Part shown: positions 26,001-39,840 of the stretch, one piece after another | Numbering within the stretch: position 1 is the first letter of the stretch | How the letters are laid out: each line of letters opens with the position of its first letter | Source: Ptychodera flava | Taxonomy: Eukaryota > Hemichordata > Enteropneusta > Ptychoderidae | Assembly (NCBI RefSeq): GCF_041260155.1 | Contig: NC_091928.1 | Location: forward strand, 31,171,388-31,235,387 | Direction: 5' to 3' | Length of the DNA stretch: 64,000 bases | Translations under genes and position numbers: made by a program | The notes under the pieces: model-generated | What the model saw: only the letters and a program-made list of their open reading frames with translations | What the model was told of the DNA's origin: nothing | The model's database searches: none

Positions 26001-29000
26001 CTTATGCCAACACGAGACAGGCAATTAATAAGAAAGAACAGAATCAGTGCAATGCTGCTTGAACAATGAACCTGTAACATCAAAGTATCTATTTTAAACT
26101 ATTTACTTGGGCTAATAGCATGGCCCTAGCGTACATGCCTGTATGTCTTTATATCCATCTGTCTGTTTCTCTGTTATCATTCTGTCCAGAATATATATTT
26201 ATCTTGTTCAGTTTATTTATATTACAGTGTCATCAGAAGGTACTCCTCAAGATATTGAAGAAACTATCATCGACAGATGCGACACCTTCAACGCTAAAGC
26301 GGAAAGTAACAGGTAGGCGAATGGATATTTATTAATTCTAGTATGACCAATATACAGGCTGCTAATTGAAAATCCAAATCTAATCAGCAGGAAAATTTGT
26401 AACTCCATTGTCCTTGGCTCCAGTGCTATGAATTTTCCTCAAAAAAACATTTGCCTTAAAGTGTCGATGTGAGAATAAATTGTACGTGTCGTAGTTCAAA
26501 GCTCTAAACTATCAGAAAAATTTACTACTTCAATAAAATACAAATGACCTAGTGTATGCAAAAGGCTGAAAGCTAAATAAAGCTGGTCAGTTTTTTTTTT
26601 TGGGGGGGGTGGTTTTGTTTGTTTTGTTTTGTTTTGTTTTGCAACAGTGGACATAAAACCCGTTTATCATACAATAAATAGGCAATAACATGTAATTGAT
26701 AAACAATTCCAATTTTCGTACAAAATCGCTCTTAAATATTCTATGAAACCATGTGAACATAAACCTGTTATCTCATACACTACAGGTCGTGTCAAGAAAT
26801 ATGGCAGTCATTCAAAAAAGCATTTGCCCTAAAAAGTCCCTGCCAATCTGAGTTCGACTATTCGGAATATATGGAGAAAACCGAGGACCAAATACCCAAT
26901 AGTAAAGTAAGAATTATAGTCATACAAATATGTGATAAGATTCCTCTTTTTCTTCGACAAAAATTTCGAGCGATGGTATAATAATAGGAAATACTTTGTA
27001 AGTGCTCTAAAGATAGGAAGGTATGCAGGTAGGTAGGTTGGTTGGTTGGCAGGTTAATAAATATATTGCATTATTTTACAGTCATTATGTAAAAATATTT
27101 GACAATCTTATTTCGATTTTTAATGAAGAATTGAATATCTTTATAGCGTGTATCGAGTCATATAACACTAAAACAACAGATTGGTTAATTCATCTATGAA
27201 GATTAATTTTATATCACACTTCCGGTGAACATTTGGATGGGTAATCTTATATATGCTTTCTTTTGCGTCTCGCTGTAAGACGCTTTTATGGTCAGGGGTC
27301 AAGGCTGCTGCAATGGAGTACTCCAAAAATTGTGGGTTAGTGACTCTTGGTGACACGCTTACCGGTTTTCTCCTGGAAGACCTCACATGGTGTGGGAAAG
27401 AGGAAGATCCTGGTATCAACTATGAGACATGTGAACCATGTGGAAATGGCACCGTTTCCCCTTATATAGCCTTTTGGAAGCAAGCTTCGGAAAATGTACG
27501 TTTTTAGCGCTTTGACATAATGATCGGATAAACATTTGTTCTGAACTTGCCATAACTTTTCAAGACGGTCCATTTCTATAACGATATAGAGACTTTATAT
27601 TCAAAAGCCATAGGTGTTAAATACTGCTAGAAGCAGTTTTTTGCTCGTATCCCTTTTACGTAGTACAATATGTATTTTTACAAATGTCTAAAAACAGTGT
27701 ACAATACAAGTATGGAACAGGATTGAAGCTCAACATCTCTACAGATATCGATCATATTTTTTTTTCAACTGCAATGTAATTTGCCCTCCATTGATAAAAT
27801 TGTTCAACAGTCAATTTGTTAATTGTCATTCATGTTTACTTGTTCAATATTGTGTGTCATTGCCAAAACAAATTTATTTTTAGCTAACGATTTGCCTATA
27901 TTTGGTCAAACGTCACTACACGATGATATCATGATTTCGTAATTGCGCAAAATCGTAACAAAAATTAACAGATTTGTGATATCGTAACTGTATTTCACCT
28001 TGAATTTATTAGGAATTCATCACAACAACTGCAACGCCGCAAAATCAAAAACAACATTTCTTTCAAAAATAAAACTTAACGACTCTAATTATTAACTGAA
28101 AAGCAAACATTGAAATTATAAAATCTCCATACACCCTACAGTTTCCGAGATAATGTGTTTTGATATCTGATTCAGTACTGTAACCCTTCCTTCTCATGCG
28201 TTTCAGATTGCTATTAAGTCTAGCGGTGTAGTGTCTGTGATGTTGAGTGGAAAAAATGATCTTGCATACAACAAGAGCAGGCAAGTACAAGTTTTACCTT
28301 TTTTGAACTTGTTTTCTGTTCGTCATTTGATTTATAGAGTTTAAATTGTGCATTCATATCAATTAAAAGTGACTAGACAAGAGTTTCAACAATGCTGATA
28401 CGTTCCGGGTTTTATTTGATGACCGTATAAATGTTTGCAGTACGTAGCAATGTCTATTTATCATTTTCTTTTGGTGAAATGACAAGTTTAGGTAGTGGGC
28501 GGTAAAATTTAACAGTTGCGATGTTAACTACTGCCAACGTACAAAGAAAAGAAGTGGTCAGTTATAAAGGACACAGCCCTTTGTAAAGGGGGTATGTCTT
28601 TGAGCAGCTTAGTATCTCTTGTTTAAACATGACGTTCACAACTGACCTCCAACCCCCCCCCCCCCCGGCGTCAAATTGAAAATTCTTCGTAACCATGATT
28701 GACCTAATTTGGATCTTTTAATTGTTTTAATCAATCGAACATGTTTGGTGCCCTTTGGCTAAAAGTTGCAATTGTATTTACAATTTACATATATTTGTTA
28801 TTATACCAACATTACTACAATATCCTATTCTCCCAATATAGTTCCATTCATTTTAAATACAACTGAAAACTTTTACGACAGTATATCTCTCTCCACTTTA
28901 TCATTTTTGATGACAGTCACTTTAACTTATCAATTTAATCGACCGTCTCTTATAATAGCTTGCTGTATGTACTATATGGTAACCTATAATCCTGCGATAA

Positions 29001-30740
29001 ATTCAGAATATGAAAAACTAGATTTTGGTAATGAATATGTTTTCTGTGTGCATGAACTTCTTTTTGGAAAATGTAGGACTATGATATATGCAAAAGTTTG
29101 CTGACCAGGGGAAATATAGATTTGACAAGTATTTTGTCACTCAAACTTTTTATTGACACTGCCTCGTACTCATCTTTCCGATGCACATATAACCATATTA
29201 ACTTGTTTGTAATTTTATTTATTTTATTTTTATTTTTATTTTGTATAATTTTGACATTTTCGTCACTTTTTTCTTAAATTTCATCATCGAATGTTCGGGA
29301 GAAAAAAAAACATTTGATTGATTTAAGCAAAATCGTCAAGCAATATTTTAGGCTGATTGTTACAATGTTTCCATTTTAAATATACTTCACAGTTTCTTCG
29401 CAATGTATGAACTTCCCAACCTAGACTCAAAAGTGACTGAGGTACGGATTCTTCTTCGTGACAAAACTGACAAGTAAGTAAATGTTCTATGTAAATTCGA
29501 AAATTCTTCATTGCCCAAGTATTTCTCCGATGGAATAGATTGACCTGTGATAATGCTACACTAAGAGAATTACAAGAGATGCGTATTGTTATTTCACCTC
29601 TCCGATATTTTAACGCAGACATTTTCTTATTCGATGAATTCAGAAGTTCTGATCTATGTAAGTAACCGCTAAAGTATCCGGAATATCATTTTTGTCAATT
29701 CAAGTACAATTGATGTTGACATTACACCTGGAAGACAATAATGATCAACCGTCACAATGTGGTTAAAATAGCAGGTCTTTCTTGACGTGTGCGATAAACA
29801 TATTCCTAACAAGTATAGATGGAATGATATTTTCAGGGAACACTGTAACAACGGTACAGTAAACGAGCTGAAGTCAAAACTTGTCAGCAAGGAATTGAAG
29901 CCGAGCTGCATCGACAATGAAACGTGAGTATACAGTTAAAACTAACATGTCAATATCTATCATTTCCGTAAATGTTCACGCTATTAGTTTATAGGCCTTT
30001 CACTTCAATTGAACATTTATTCAGCCTTAATTGATCTCCACGACATTGCCTTGCCTTTCAATCGGAGCCATCAAAAAATACCAATGCTTTATAGGGCAGC
30101 GTTTATTCTCGTTATAGTCCAAGCACATTAAACAGACATGCTAGAGACTACTGTAGCAGACTTTACAACATTCTGTAAACGGGAAAATCCCTTTCTTTTT
30201 AAAAAGAATTAGTAGTCAGCTAAGGCGTGGTAAGTACATCGTTTGCTGTTGAGATCGGTTTTTCAAGGCCATGTAATTAATCATTAGAAATTCAAAAGAA
30301 ATAAACTTTCGTCTTCTTCTCTGCTGCAGAGATATTTTTAATGTATAGTCAGTAACACGATTTTAAAATGGTCCAGGTGCCATGATACAGAATGAACGCC
30401 CGAAAGATACATATCTGCTATTCCTTTTGCACGTGTCAGCTCACTCACAGGTTATTTTTATCATTCTGTCTTCCAATGCTTGATGATTGTGTGAGACAAA
30501 AACTATGAATTGTGTTTGAAAATACGTTTATTACAGAGTAATTTCACCTAAAACCGAAATCTAATGAATTTATATTTACAGCTTTTTTGTTTTTATTTTG
30601 TTTTTCATTATTTCAGAGTAATTGATGACGTCTGTAATGACGATACAGTCGGGGATGGGAGCAGAATTATCGCTAGTACAGAGACGATCTTTTCATTCAT
30701 TGTTTTCTATCTCATGCTACCAAAATTTTGTAGTTGTTAA
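23076..30740 (+). CDS. ADP-ribosyl cyclase / CD38-BST1 family protein, complete eight-exon gene (ARC copy B)
   Basis: Inferred exons: 23076-23163, 26228-26312, 26786-26906, 27280-27495, 28207-28280, 29393-29473, 29837-29923, 30617-30740. Lengths sum to 876 nt (291 residues plus stop) and every phase matches. Exon 1 encodes a hydrophobic signal peptide (MESAAFLHFMIVLGLG). CD38 landmarks follow in order: DRCDTF, SCQEIW, TLLWSG (catalytic Trp125 position), TLGDTLTG, EDLTWCGKEE, AFWKQ (Trp189 position), VVSVMLSG, and SSFFAMYELPNL, whose Glu matches catalytic Glu226. Known for the family: conversion of NAD to cADPR/ADPR in the extracellular space or acidic vesicles. Gly replaces CD38 Glu146 and Phe replaces Thr221, both associated with more cyclisation. 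The C-terminus is hydrophobic (FSFIVFYLML), suggesting a GPI anchor as in BST1. The pair equivalent to CD38 Cys119-Cys201 is absent. The last exon lacks the segment holding the Cys296 equivalent. Intron 5 has a GC donor. Eight exons match the human CD38 exon count. Confidence 0.9.
24434..24744. mobile_element. TTAA-flanked fully palindromic MITE, family M2
   Basis: AGGGACAAAGTCGGCCATTT at the left and its near inverse at the right, with inner arms GACCCCGATTTTACATGAAA / CCATCGCGA and their inverse. Flanked by TTAA (24430-24433 and 24745-24748). In unit 1 the same place (about 628-632) has one TTAA and no insert. Confidence 0.9.
25650..26070 (+). other. Coding-like segment conserved between both ARC introns (copy B side)
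   Basis: An open frame at 25683-25967 includes TKKLLKHIRYPPTKQF and NEILHPDGKHIASQAAKNLL. Beyond it RFDEHLC-like sequence continues, interrupted by a stop. It is homologous to 2430-2880, where different frames are open, so the two are unlikely to be a constrained exon of the cyclase gene. Confidence 0.5.
28281..28286 (+). promoter_or_regulatory. GC-AG type splice donor of ARC copy B intron 5
   Basis: The exon ends AAGAGCAG and the intron starts GCAAGT. Only this junction keeps the frame into the exon at 29393 and reproduces the CD38-like NKSSFF joint. No GT donor fits nearby. Confidence 0.75.
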
Positions 30741-33700
30741 ATTCCCGTACACATTCTGTCTCCTTGAATGCATAAGTCAGTGGTAGTAGCTTGTTCGCGT
30801 GTACTCAAGAAGAAAAATGCGGATTTAATTCTACAACTATTTCACTTGATGAACTTGTCACCATTTCCTGCCATTTTATTTCTCGCACCAGTGATATTGC
30901 CATATAACAGGAATCAAATTATTTCGAATAGCCACTTCTCTTGCCATTGTCGATATAAATTTATGTACTTTCCTTCGTCTTTTGTGAATATTGTGCTAAC
31001 CTGCTTGTCTATAGGTGACTGCATGGGCAATATTTCATAAAATAAAATCAGAAATTGTAAATATTATTGTACTGATTTAGCGTTAATTTAAAGATAAAGC
31101 AAGTTGCTTCCATCCACAAATTATTCTGATATCAATTAGAAATACGTAGGAAATTACAACTGTTTTAATTCGTGGACGTTTGTAAAACATCATTCAATGA
31201 AATCCTGACATTACTTTCACTTAATTGATATTTGTAAGAATATTTAATGATATGACACTTGCTAACAATAAATCTTACGGCCTCAGCAAATTACATTAAT
31301 TTGTCAATGGAAACAAAAAGGCGATATTTTAAAGTCAACAGCTAAAAGTTATCGAACAGATTCACTGATGACTTGAAATCCAATATGAATATTAAAACAA
31401 CAACAATATTGAAAACAAAAAAAAATATTCACAGCGTCTGAAACGGAATTTCTACCATTTTAATTACAACGGAAATAATGTTAAGTAAAGTTTAACGGTG
31501 TATGACTTATTGGCAGATGTACCCGTGATGCAATGTTTTTTTATTCTTTTCCTCCAATAGTCACAATGTGACTGTGATGACTCAGCAAAAACTAAATGAG
31601 CGAAATCTAAAATACATGAGCGGGTGTTCATTGAAATCAGGAAACTTGAAACAGCGATCTTCAAAACAAAGGAATGGCATAAACCTTAAGTAAATATATG
31701 GTTGCATGGTCACTCTACATTTTGCATAGGTAGTAGACGCGCCAATGCTCACTCATACCATGCTGATACAATTAAGCAGGGGAAAGGACCCGGCGAATAG
31801 TGTTTGGTTTGCGGATTGATTAAAATTTGAGAAGTCGAGGACAAGGTGTTTGAAAAACTAGTTTCGGATATCTATACGTAATGACAATAGACAAAGGAGC
31901 CAATGTCATTCAATTTCTCGCATCACTGAAATAGAGATCGAAAAAAATACAATATTTTGAATGGGCCATGCCAGAGTCTAGGGAAAATCCAATTCGTTAT
32001 AGTTTTGAATTCTCGATGCGATTAAATGGGAGTTGTGTGGAAATACAGTGCTTCTTAATATGTATTAAAACTGGGAGTTATGGTGGTTGAGGTGCATGTG
32101 TTACTCATATCGTTGCAGACCGTGTAATGGCATGCACTAAAAAGGTCATCAGTAAAGCAAGCCTTTTATATGAAAAGCTAATTATAGCATCGTGCTTCAC
32201 AGAGTCTAATAATGAAATACGTATACGTGAGCCCCAGAACATAAAAGACAAGAAAACAACAGAACACGACAACTGGTATTTTGGATTTCGTATTAAGGAA
32301 GTTTAAAAATGTTCTGGATGGACGAACACAGTGATCTAGAGGAAATGTAGCTACCAAACATATTTCTCAGATCATCCGAGGTTAAATTATTAGTTAGTTT
32401 GTAAATGTTGGTCAAGCTGTTGAGACTGAGTTCTATATAAAGAGATAAATTTTCTCAAGTATTTTTAATGAAAATTATCCCTTGTAACTGTTAGCATACG
32501 GTTAGTATTGATTTACCTGTGACAAGGTAGGTATTACCAACATGTTAATTGTCAGCGTTTCTCAAAAACAGAAAAATGACACTGAGTTTTAAGGATTGCA
32601 GGTTGCCTACAGCACGACAAACGTCCTGCCAGTGAGTTCAACCGTTATAACTTATTTTGCGGTCTAAACTTGTCAGATTTCCAACTGGCTTTCTCCCCAC
32701 GAACTTTCTATCTAAGGATGGGCAATAGAGTGAATTATAATACAATATGATCGACTTACTCACTGGCAATACAAGAGATCACCGGTAATCCAAACCGTCA
32801 TTTCGATTAATCACTTGAATTTAAAGTCAACATAAACTCATTTTTCGCGTTCCTTTCCATCCATACTAAGACAGATGGCAGAGTGCCAGTTTATCTAAAA
32901 AGGAATACCCTAACTCTAACCATAGCCAAACCTAATATAACAGCGGCACTGCCATGAATCTATGTGACTATTTACGTACCGGACGACATGGCAATCTATC
33001 TCACCATGTAGCGCTCCCCCACTATCTTCTCTGATGTCCGCCTTACCATCTCGATATCTTATCCAACCGAGCTACCTTTCTACACCGAGCAATGCAGAGA
33101 TGCCCGACGCCCTAGCTGGTCATCGGTGTTTCGCTATAAAAGTTTGTCCTGCACTTCATCTAACTAAGCTACTAAACCATCCATTTTCCCTTTATGCTGC
33201 GCGCCCGTCAATATATGTCAATCAAACGTGTACTTATTCCTTGCCTGTCTGAAGTTCAGCCATTAGTACGCTGTCGTTAGAAGGCAGCAGACAGACATGA
33301 TAATTGAGAACCCTGTTTCCGGAGCATATCATTATTAAGCATTAAAAAAGCGGTTTTGACTGTGATGTTTTCGGAAGGTGACTGTGTGCCGTACGTTGTG
33401 AGTTTGAATCCAATCAAAAATATACTGGAAAATGTTGGTTGTAGAGTAATGATATTGAAAATTTAAGATGTCAAACATTACCTGTGTCTGTAAGTCCAGT
33501 AGCTTTATTTGTACTTTTGTATACTGCTTTTGAACATTCTTAAACCAGCACGTAAGTCAGCAATACTCGCTGCGTTCAAGCGATCGTACAACAAATGACA
33601 TCTTCAACGTCTAAACCCGATGAGTAAACACATGTAGGTAAAGGATAATTCTTCGATGTTAACGACTGCTTAAAAGTTAAATGATTTTTGATGAATAAAT

Positions 33701-35259
33701 CTCTCAAATAATCTGTCAACTTTGACGGTCGATGCATTGAATTTTCTTGAAAAGTTTCTCTGACGTGTGCATCCTTTTGGTCTATTTTATTGATTATTAA
33801 TTTGCAAGCTCGAAATACAGGCAATCGATTGATCCTCATTCACATGATAAATTCAATCATTATGTAATGAGGAACTATTTCATAAAGACAGTCATACATA
33901 GAATCAGTGGCTCCATCGACTGATTTAATTGCCATCGTCTTGCTTGTAGCATCGCTACATTGTATTTTAAAGCAAAGTTGAACGATTTTATATTATTTTG
34001 ACCTTTGACATTTTGACATAAAGAGCTGGCAAATTTTACAGAATGGAAGATTGAAGCCACAATACTAAGAATTCGACTCTCCCGCTACTATCATTGACAG
34101 TGATTGTGTTCTAAGTTCTTTTATATTGCAGATTGTTCAATGCTCGGACTAGAAATATCAGACCTTTGACTATTAAGATTCCGCCGTTTACTCGATGTCA
34201 AATGACTATAAGCGCAATCGCAAGGTCAAATATCAACTGGTGATATAAAATCAAAATGTTGTAACGTATCTACGAAAAAACAATGTAAATTTACTGAGTA
34301 TTAAAGGCCAAATAAAATATGTGTTTTAGTAACCTGACCGACCCAAGAAAGACTCGTCAACCCTGGAGATTTTTTTGCATATTTATTCAAAAAATTGGTG
34401 TGAATTCTCAAAATATTTGGTAAATTCTCTAAATTTTATTTTATAGATTAAAAACTGATGAAAAGAAAAGACATCCTTCGACCTGCCCTTCCTTTCGTAG
34501 GCATGTAACCGGAAACACACATTTTTGGTCTGGTAACAATTAAACTAGAACTGACGCTAACAAAGATTGCCGAAACTCCAGATTCTGTTTTATTCGGTAG
34601 AAGAGCGACAACTTCCAATGAATCACAACATTTCGGCCTCTGTTTATTATTTGTATTTAAAATTTCCCCAGGGTGTGCCGGAAGAGATTGTGCTGACACA
34701 CATAAATTGGCTAAGGTGAGAACTGCACTTTAATGTTACACATCAAGAATTACTATTAGTAATGACGAAGAGGGTTATGCAAAGTGCCAGGATGTTCACA
34801 GAAATTGAACAATTAATGACGGTAACTTTGAACTGAAGCCTTGCTGTGCTTGCTGTGCTTGTTATGAGGTCAGGTGAGGCGCATTGATGGAACTCTGACG
34901 TGTTACCTTGGGCTTGGCTTTCAATACAAATTGCTTCAAAGGCTCTGAAAAAACAAACAAACAATATATACGGTGTACAAGTCCATATTTCAAAGCCAGG
35001 TTCCAACGAATTCAAGAATACTAATCTCCCGATACAAAAAAATAATTAGTCTATGATCGACCAATTAGATCTATGTTATGTGTATGTGAAATATGTGTAT
35101 GTGAATTTCAATTTTATTGTTGAACAATACGTTCTTGTTTGGATTGCAATAGATTTATCAACAATAATTAGTTGTTTATAGTGCAGATTTCAGACTTGGT
35201 GACTTTATTTTTTATTGCAAGATCAACGGTATTATATTAGAAACTATTCCCTTGAAGTC
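30741..35259. other. 3' flank of ARC copy B and intergenic DNA
   Basis: 30741-33360 is the unit-2 counterpart of the copy A 3' flank. AATAAA occurs near 31041 and could serve the cyclase mRNA. 33361-35259 has only short frames without family resemblance or convincing splice sites. Confidence 0.5.
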
Positions 35260-35263
35260 TTAA

Positions 35264-36126
35264 AGAGGCACTCCCATTTGGTAACATTTTTAAAACACAT
35301 TTTTTAATGCCAACGGTCGATATTTGACGTGGCGACTGCGCGCGGATCGCGAGATATCGATAAAAACATGTCATTTCCCGAGCGTATTTTTCACATCCCG
35401 AAGTTTTACGATCGTTTCTGATTATGACGCGAAATCCACCGAAGGTTTGTTGTTGTGCTGATTGACGATATTCTAGGGAGTCCATAATAAGTTCGAACGA
35501 CGCAATTTTACCTCCCACTGCGAAGACTTTATATACAGCATTATGCCTTTACCACAGGTCAGTTTTTGAAAACTTCTTCTTAGCTTTGTCGTTGTCATTA
35601 TTCTAAATCAGTTGTATTATATTTTTAACCAATACCACATAAACATAAGTTTTTACGTGTTAAATATTAGCCGCCTCCGATGACTACATTTTGTCGTCTG
35701 CCACACAGTACGTGTGGTTCGCCGCGCGCGTGGTATGCGTCTATGCATACCACGCGGTGGCCGCTATGTAACTGGGCTAGTCACCTATGCGAATTCTGGT
35801 GAAATCAGCAAAAATTGTTTTTTGTTTTATCACCAAGTCAGTAAGACTCAGCTTTCTCCCACAGGGCATGACCGATCATGGTACTAAGGCGTACAGCAGT
35901 ATCAGTGTAGACTCGTACTCCATAGCTTAGTTGACAATGGCCCCAGTGCCGAACGTTCGATGTTCGGAAGCTGAATTTAGGTGGGCCACCGGAATTCAAA
36001 CTTTTACTTTTTTGAAGACATGTTTTTATCGATATCTCGCGATCCGCGCGCAGTCGCCACGTCAAATATCGACCGTTGGTACTAAAAAAATGTGTTTTAA
36101 AAATGTTACCAAATGGGAGTGCCACT
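35264..36126. mobile_element. TTAA-flanked element with about 110-bp terminal inverted repeats, family M3
   Basis: Left end AGAGGCACTCCCATTTGGTA, right end inverse of AGTGGCACTCCCATTTGGTA, each next to TTAA (35260-35263, 36127-36130). The arms match through GGTCGATATTTGACGTGGCG and GATATCGATAAAAACATG. The interior (about 640 bp) has no transposase; it holds a GC-rich hairpin (GCGTGGTATGCGTCTATGCA, then TACCACGC) near 35730. Confidence 0.85.
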
Positions 36127-36397
36127 TTAATACAATGTATCAATTCTGAAATCTGCAACAGAAAATCAAGTTTTCCTTTGTTTTTTTTTTCGTTTTTAGG
36201 GGGATATCTTAGAAATGCTATTGACATATATTCAGCTTGAACATGACGGCTTTATAATTCTACAAAAAGCGTATCTTTTGGAAACAAAAGCGAAACGTAG
36301 TGGGATGAGAAGAAAACAAAAAGTGAAAAATGATTAAAGATATGTGATCGAAATGGATGAATATGTAAACTCAAAAAATGTAAAATCTATTCAATGG

Positions 36398-36416
36398 ATC
36401 TCTCTCTCTCTCTCTC

Positions 36417-36503
<87 letters not shown>
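36398..36503. repeat. (TC)n microsatellite
   Basis: About 100 bases of CT repeats with two small interruptions. Confidence 0.97.
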
Positions 36504-36507
<4 letters not shown>

Positions 36508-37842
36508 GAAATTTACTGACGAAAAGTGACCAACAAAACTCAAATCTAGCAACTAACTTGTAGTATGACGTCATTGGTAATGATCGGAAAAACTCATGTA
36601 TCAGAGTCGTTTTCCTTAGTTTTGACACTGTCACATCTGTTTCGTTAAAGAATTTTCCGTTATATCACCATAGCATAATCACCAATTTTTTGAAGATTTA
36701 AATTTTCTCAATTTGTTGTTCTACGTCTGATAAAGCTTGATGACCGATTATATATATTTTGGAATGTAGTTTGAATCCAGAAGAACGCCTATTTCTCATT
36801 GACATTGCTCCTTAAATTAATTCAGCGTGCAGAACGGGAAATTGAAATTTAATGTCATAAATAGAAATGCTTCAACAATAACCTTGTACAGAAAAATAGA
36901 ATGGCAGAGCTCGATGTTTTTATCAAACAAAATCAAACAAAACAAAATCAAATCAAATGTCCTTTTGGCTTCACAAAGCATCTCTTTACAGTCAAGCCAT
37001 GGTGTTGACATGCAATCAATACAACAGGTGTACAACACAGTAATACTGAATTTAAACACAGGTAATGTAAACAAAACTGAATTATAATGGAGAGAACCCA
37101 GAGTGTAAAATAGAAAAAGCCGATGGAATAATGGACTTTTTTATAAATATTTTTTTTGCATGAGGAACGTTGAGTCGTCGACCTGACGGTAGGGTTTGGA
37201 ACTGGAGTTCAGAGACTTGTTTCTGCTCTTCAACAACAATACTGCATGCCAGGCTGACAACTCACATCTATTTGTTTTGTTTTTAACACAAATATTACCA
37301 TATTTCGATACAATATTGAATGTCAAGAACGCTTTCAATTAGTGAATGACATTCTAATATTTAAATATCACTATAATGTTAAACCTGGCGTAGAAGCTAG
37401 AGACGCTGTTGAGCCATTTTTAAAATTAATCTGCATATTCTTCTAAATATAGATTGGAAGCAAGCAAGGTTCAAAAATATATAAAACTATTGACTTTAGG
37501 TACTTCGGACCTCTCAGTGTACTACAGTTAAAACTCCCCAAAGTGATCAGTCTTATATCTGTTGCCCTGATAATGTACATCATCTTCGTTCTCCGACCAT
37601 TGAGTGTAAGGAAGCTCATCTTAAATAGGGATATTAGGGTATTGGTGTAAAGAAAATCCTGATAGCGCGAAACTTTATCTTTCAAACATGCATCGTACTT
37701 ACTCTAAATTATTGACACATATATCCTCAAAACCATATTTCCGAATGTCTTCCTGCAGTATTTTGATCGTTCATATGTCGCAGTTATCTCTGAAAATGAA
37801 TGAATGAGTGAATGAATGAATATGAGTGTTTGTAACCATCTC

Positions 37843-37854
37843 TTATATATATAT

Positions 37855-37947
<93 letters not shown>
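37843..37947. repeat. (TA)n microsatellite
   Basis: TA run with one phase slip (ATAATATA). Confidence 0.97.
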
Positions 37948-37950
<3 letters not shown>

Positions 37951-38322
37951 AGTTGTCAAAGTTTGTATGGAACTTAAAACGTAAGGACCCGTTTTTGACA
38001 TTTCGTTGTCAATTACTGACAAAACATCGAGCTACTCTAGCATAAGCATGCGATGAAATCTTTGTATATCAGTAAAGCTGCACATTATCAATGTTGACAA
38101 ATCTACACTGTTAAACAAACTCTCTGATATGCTTTCAAAGTGTCGCCACCAAAACAAATATTATTTATCAAATTTTAACACCACCTACAAAAAGAATGGT
38201 TCGTCTGAATCATATTTGTAAGAGTGTCAAGCTAGGAATCCTTTCACTTCTATCTGAGGATTGCAGGATGCATGAAACTTAAGTAATAGATTTCATTACT
38301 TTGTACTTGAAGTAATTTGTTT

Positions 38323-38480
<158 letters not shown>

Positions 38481-38916
38481 ATGTGAAAGGGAAAAACCAA
38501 ATTTTCGGAAATAGCAAAAGTTCCATGAAAATGCATTCACTTTTCGTTTGGGTCACGAAGTAGAATTCTAACATGCGTAACGCTTGCATTTCGAAGTTTG
38601 GAAGTTCATACTTTCCGAAGAAACTGTAGAAATAATGTCAAATCGTTATTTGCCAATTTATTGGATACGAGCAATTAATAAAAAATTATACTCATGCTTC
38701 TGCAGCAACCGGGTGCTTATCGTCTTTTGAATTAACTGAACAAGTCCGATATTTAATGTAAGGTCCTTTCTATAGGGTACCGGCTTAAGTCACAAAGTTA
38801 GCAAATAAAGCAGCTATCTCTGAACATGGATGTCCCCAGTCCACTATTTCGGCGTAATTTTTGTATTACGTCATCATCAATGCTAAAGTATACCTTTACC
38901 GAGTGCCCCTTCTTAA

Positions 38917-39130
38917 GATAGTACGCGCCTCGAAGGTGACAGACTTAAACTTTTGCTCAAACTTTCGATCATTCTCTCTCCAAATAAGGAATAATTTGGA
39001 ACTAGCGAAACAAATTAGCAAACATTTACCGATAGTTGAAATTCAAAATGGCCGCCAATCCTATGTTAATTCTATAGGCAAAAATAGAAACTTGACATTC
39101 CGAATATCTGTCGCCGAGGCGCTTTCTGCC
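38917..39130 (+). mobile_element. MITE family M1, shorter copy
   Basis: Starts after TTAA with GATAGTACGCGCCTCGAAGG and ends CGCCGAGGCGCTTTCTGCC before TTAG. Shares GACTTAAACTTTTG and GAATATCTGTC with 19412-19760. Internally deleted relative to the 349-bp copy. Confidence 0.8.
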
Positions 39131-39840
39131 TTAGGAAAATAAGTGCCTCGGAATCAGATTCTGTTTGTTTGTTTGTTTGTTTATTTGTTTGCCGAAAGAT
39201 ATATATGTTTTACATAGATATATACCTAAATTGCTGTCACTCAAGATAGATAAAAGAATCATTTAAGGTCTCCGTGAAAAAAATTCATTCACGAGAATCA
39301 AATTAAAATTACAATAAAATTGACTGGTATGTTAACATCGAAGTTGCCAATACAACGTCCTCAGTGTTCCATCTTTGGAAAAAATCGTGTTTGTTTCTTT
39401 CACTAAAATGACACTGAAAAAAGTCGTATCTGCTATAGGTAACAAAACGAGTCAGTACAAACTATGCACCAGAGATTATCTGTGACATCCAAGATAAAGA
39501 AAATCGATCTCCAGGTAAAGTGAAACTCTGCAAGAAATATGTCTATTAATTATTGGTCGTTATTATTGATTATGCAAGTATTAACGACTTACTTATTTTG
39601 CATTTTAAAAGACTGTATAACAACTGAAGTCTGATAATACAACATAAAGGTCGTAAACATGTTACTTATCGATGGGCGAAAAGATGGCAAAACGATCACA
39701 AAATGTACATGCCTTATTGTTATCTGAGAAAGGACAATGCAGTAGTGGTGGTAAATTATGAACCAAAAACACTTGATTTAAGAAAAAACCACAGGGTCTA
39801 GCGAACACTGCAAAGATTTATCATCATTAAAACACCTATA

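Larger units (their letters stand above)
24330..33360 (+). repeat. Tandem segmental duplication, unit 2 (ARC copy B plus flanks)
   Basis: Counterpart of unit 1, about half its length. The homologous stretch probably starts before exon 1 (23076), but the matching part of unit 1 lies left of the window. It serves as an insertion-free reference for most elements in unit 1. Confidence 0.85.

Noticed and set aside
36344-36529. 61-codon SLSL-rich frame
   Set aside because: Translation of (TC)n.
37141-37338. Possible exon 7 of ARC copy C (CELSAWHAV, then LLLKSRNKSLNS)
   Set aside because: Weak resemblance only; Cys and Leu-Lys-Ser spacing do not align with copies A and B and there are no good splice sites.
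37443-37685. 80-codon minus-strand frame with RRTKMMYIIRA, considered as ARC exon 6
   Set aside because: The true exon 6 of copy C is at 38541-38623 with clear FFGKYELPN similarity.
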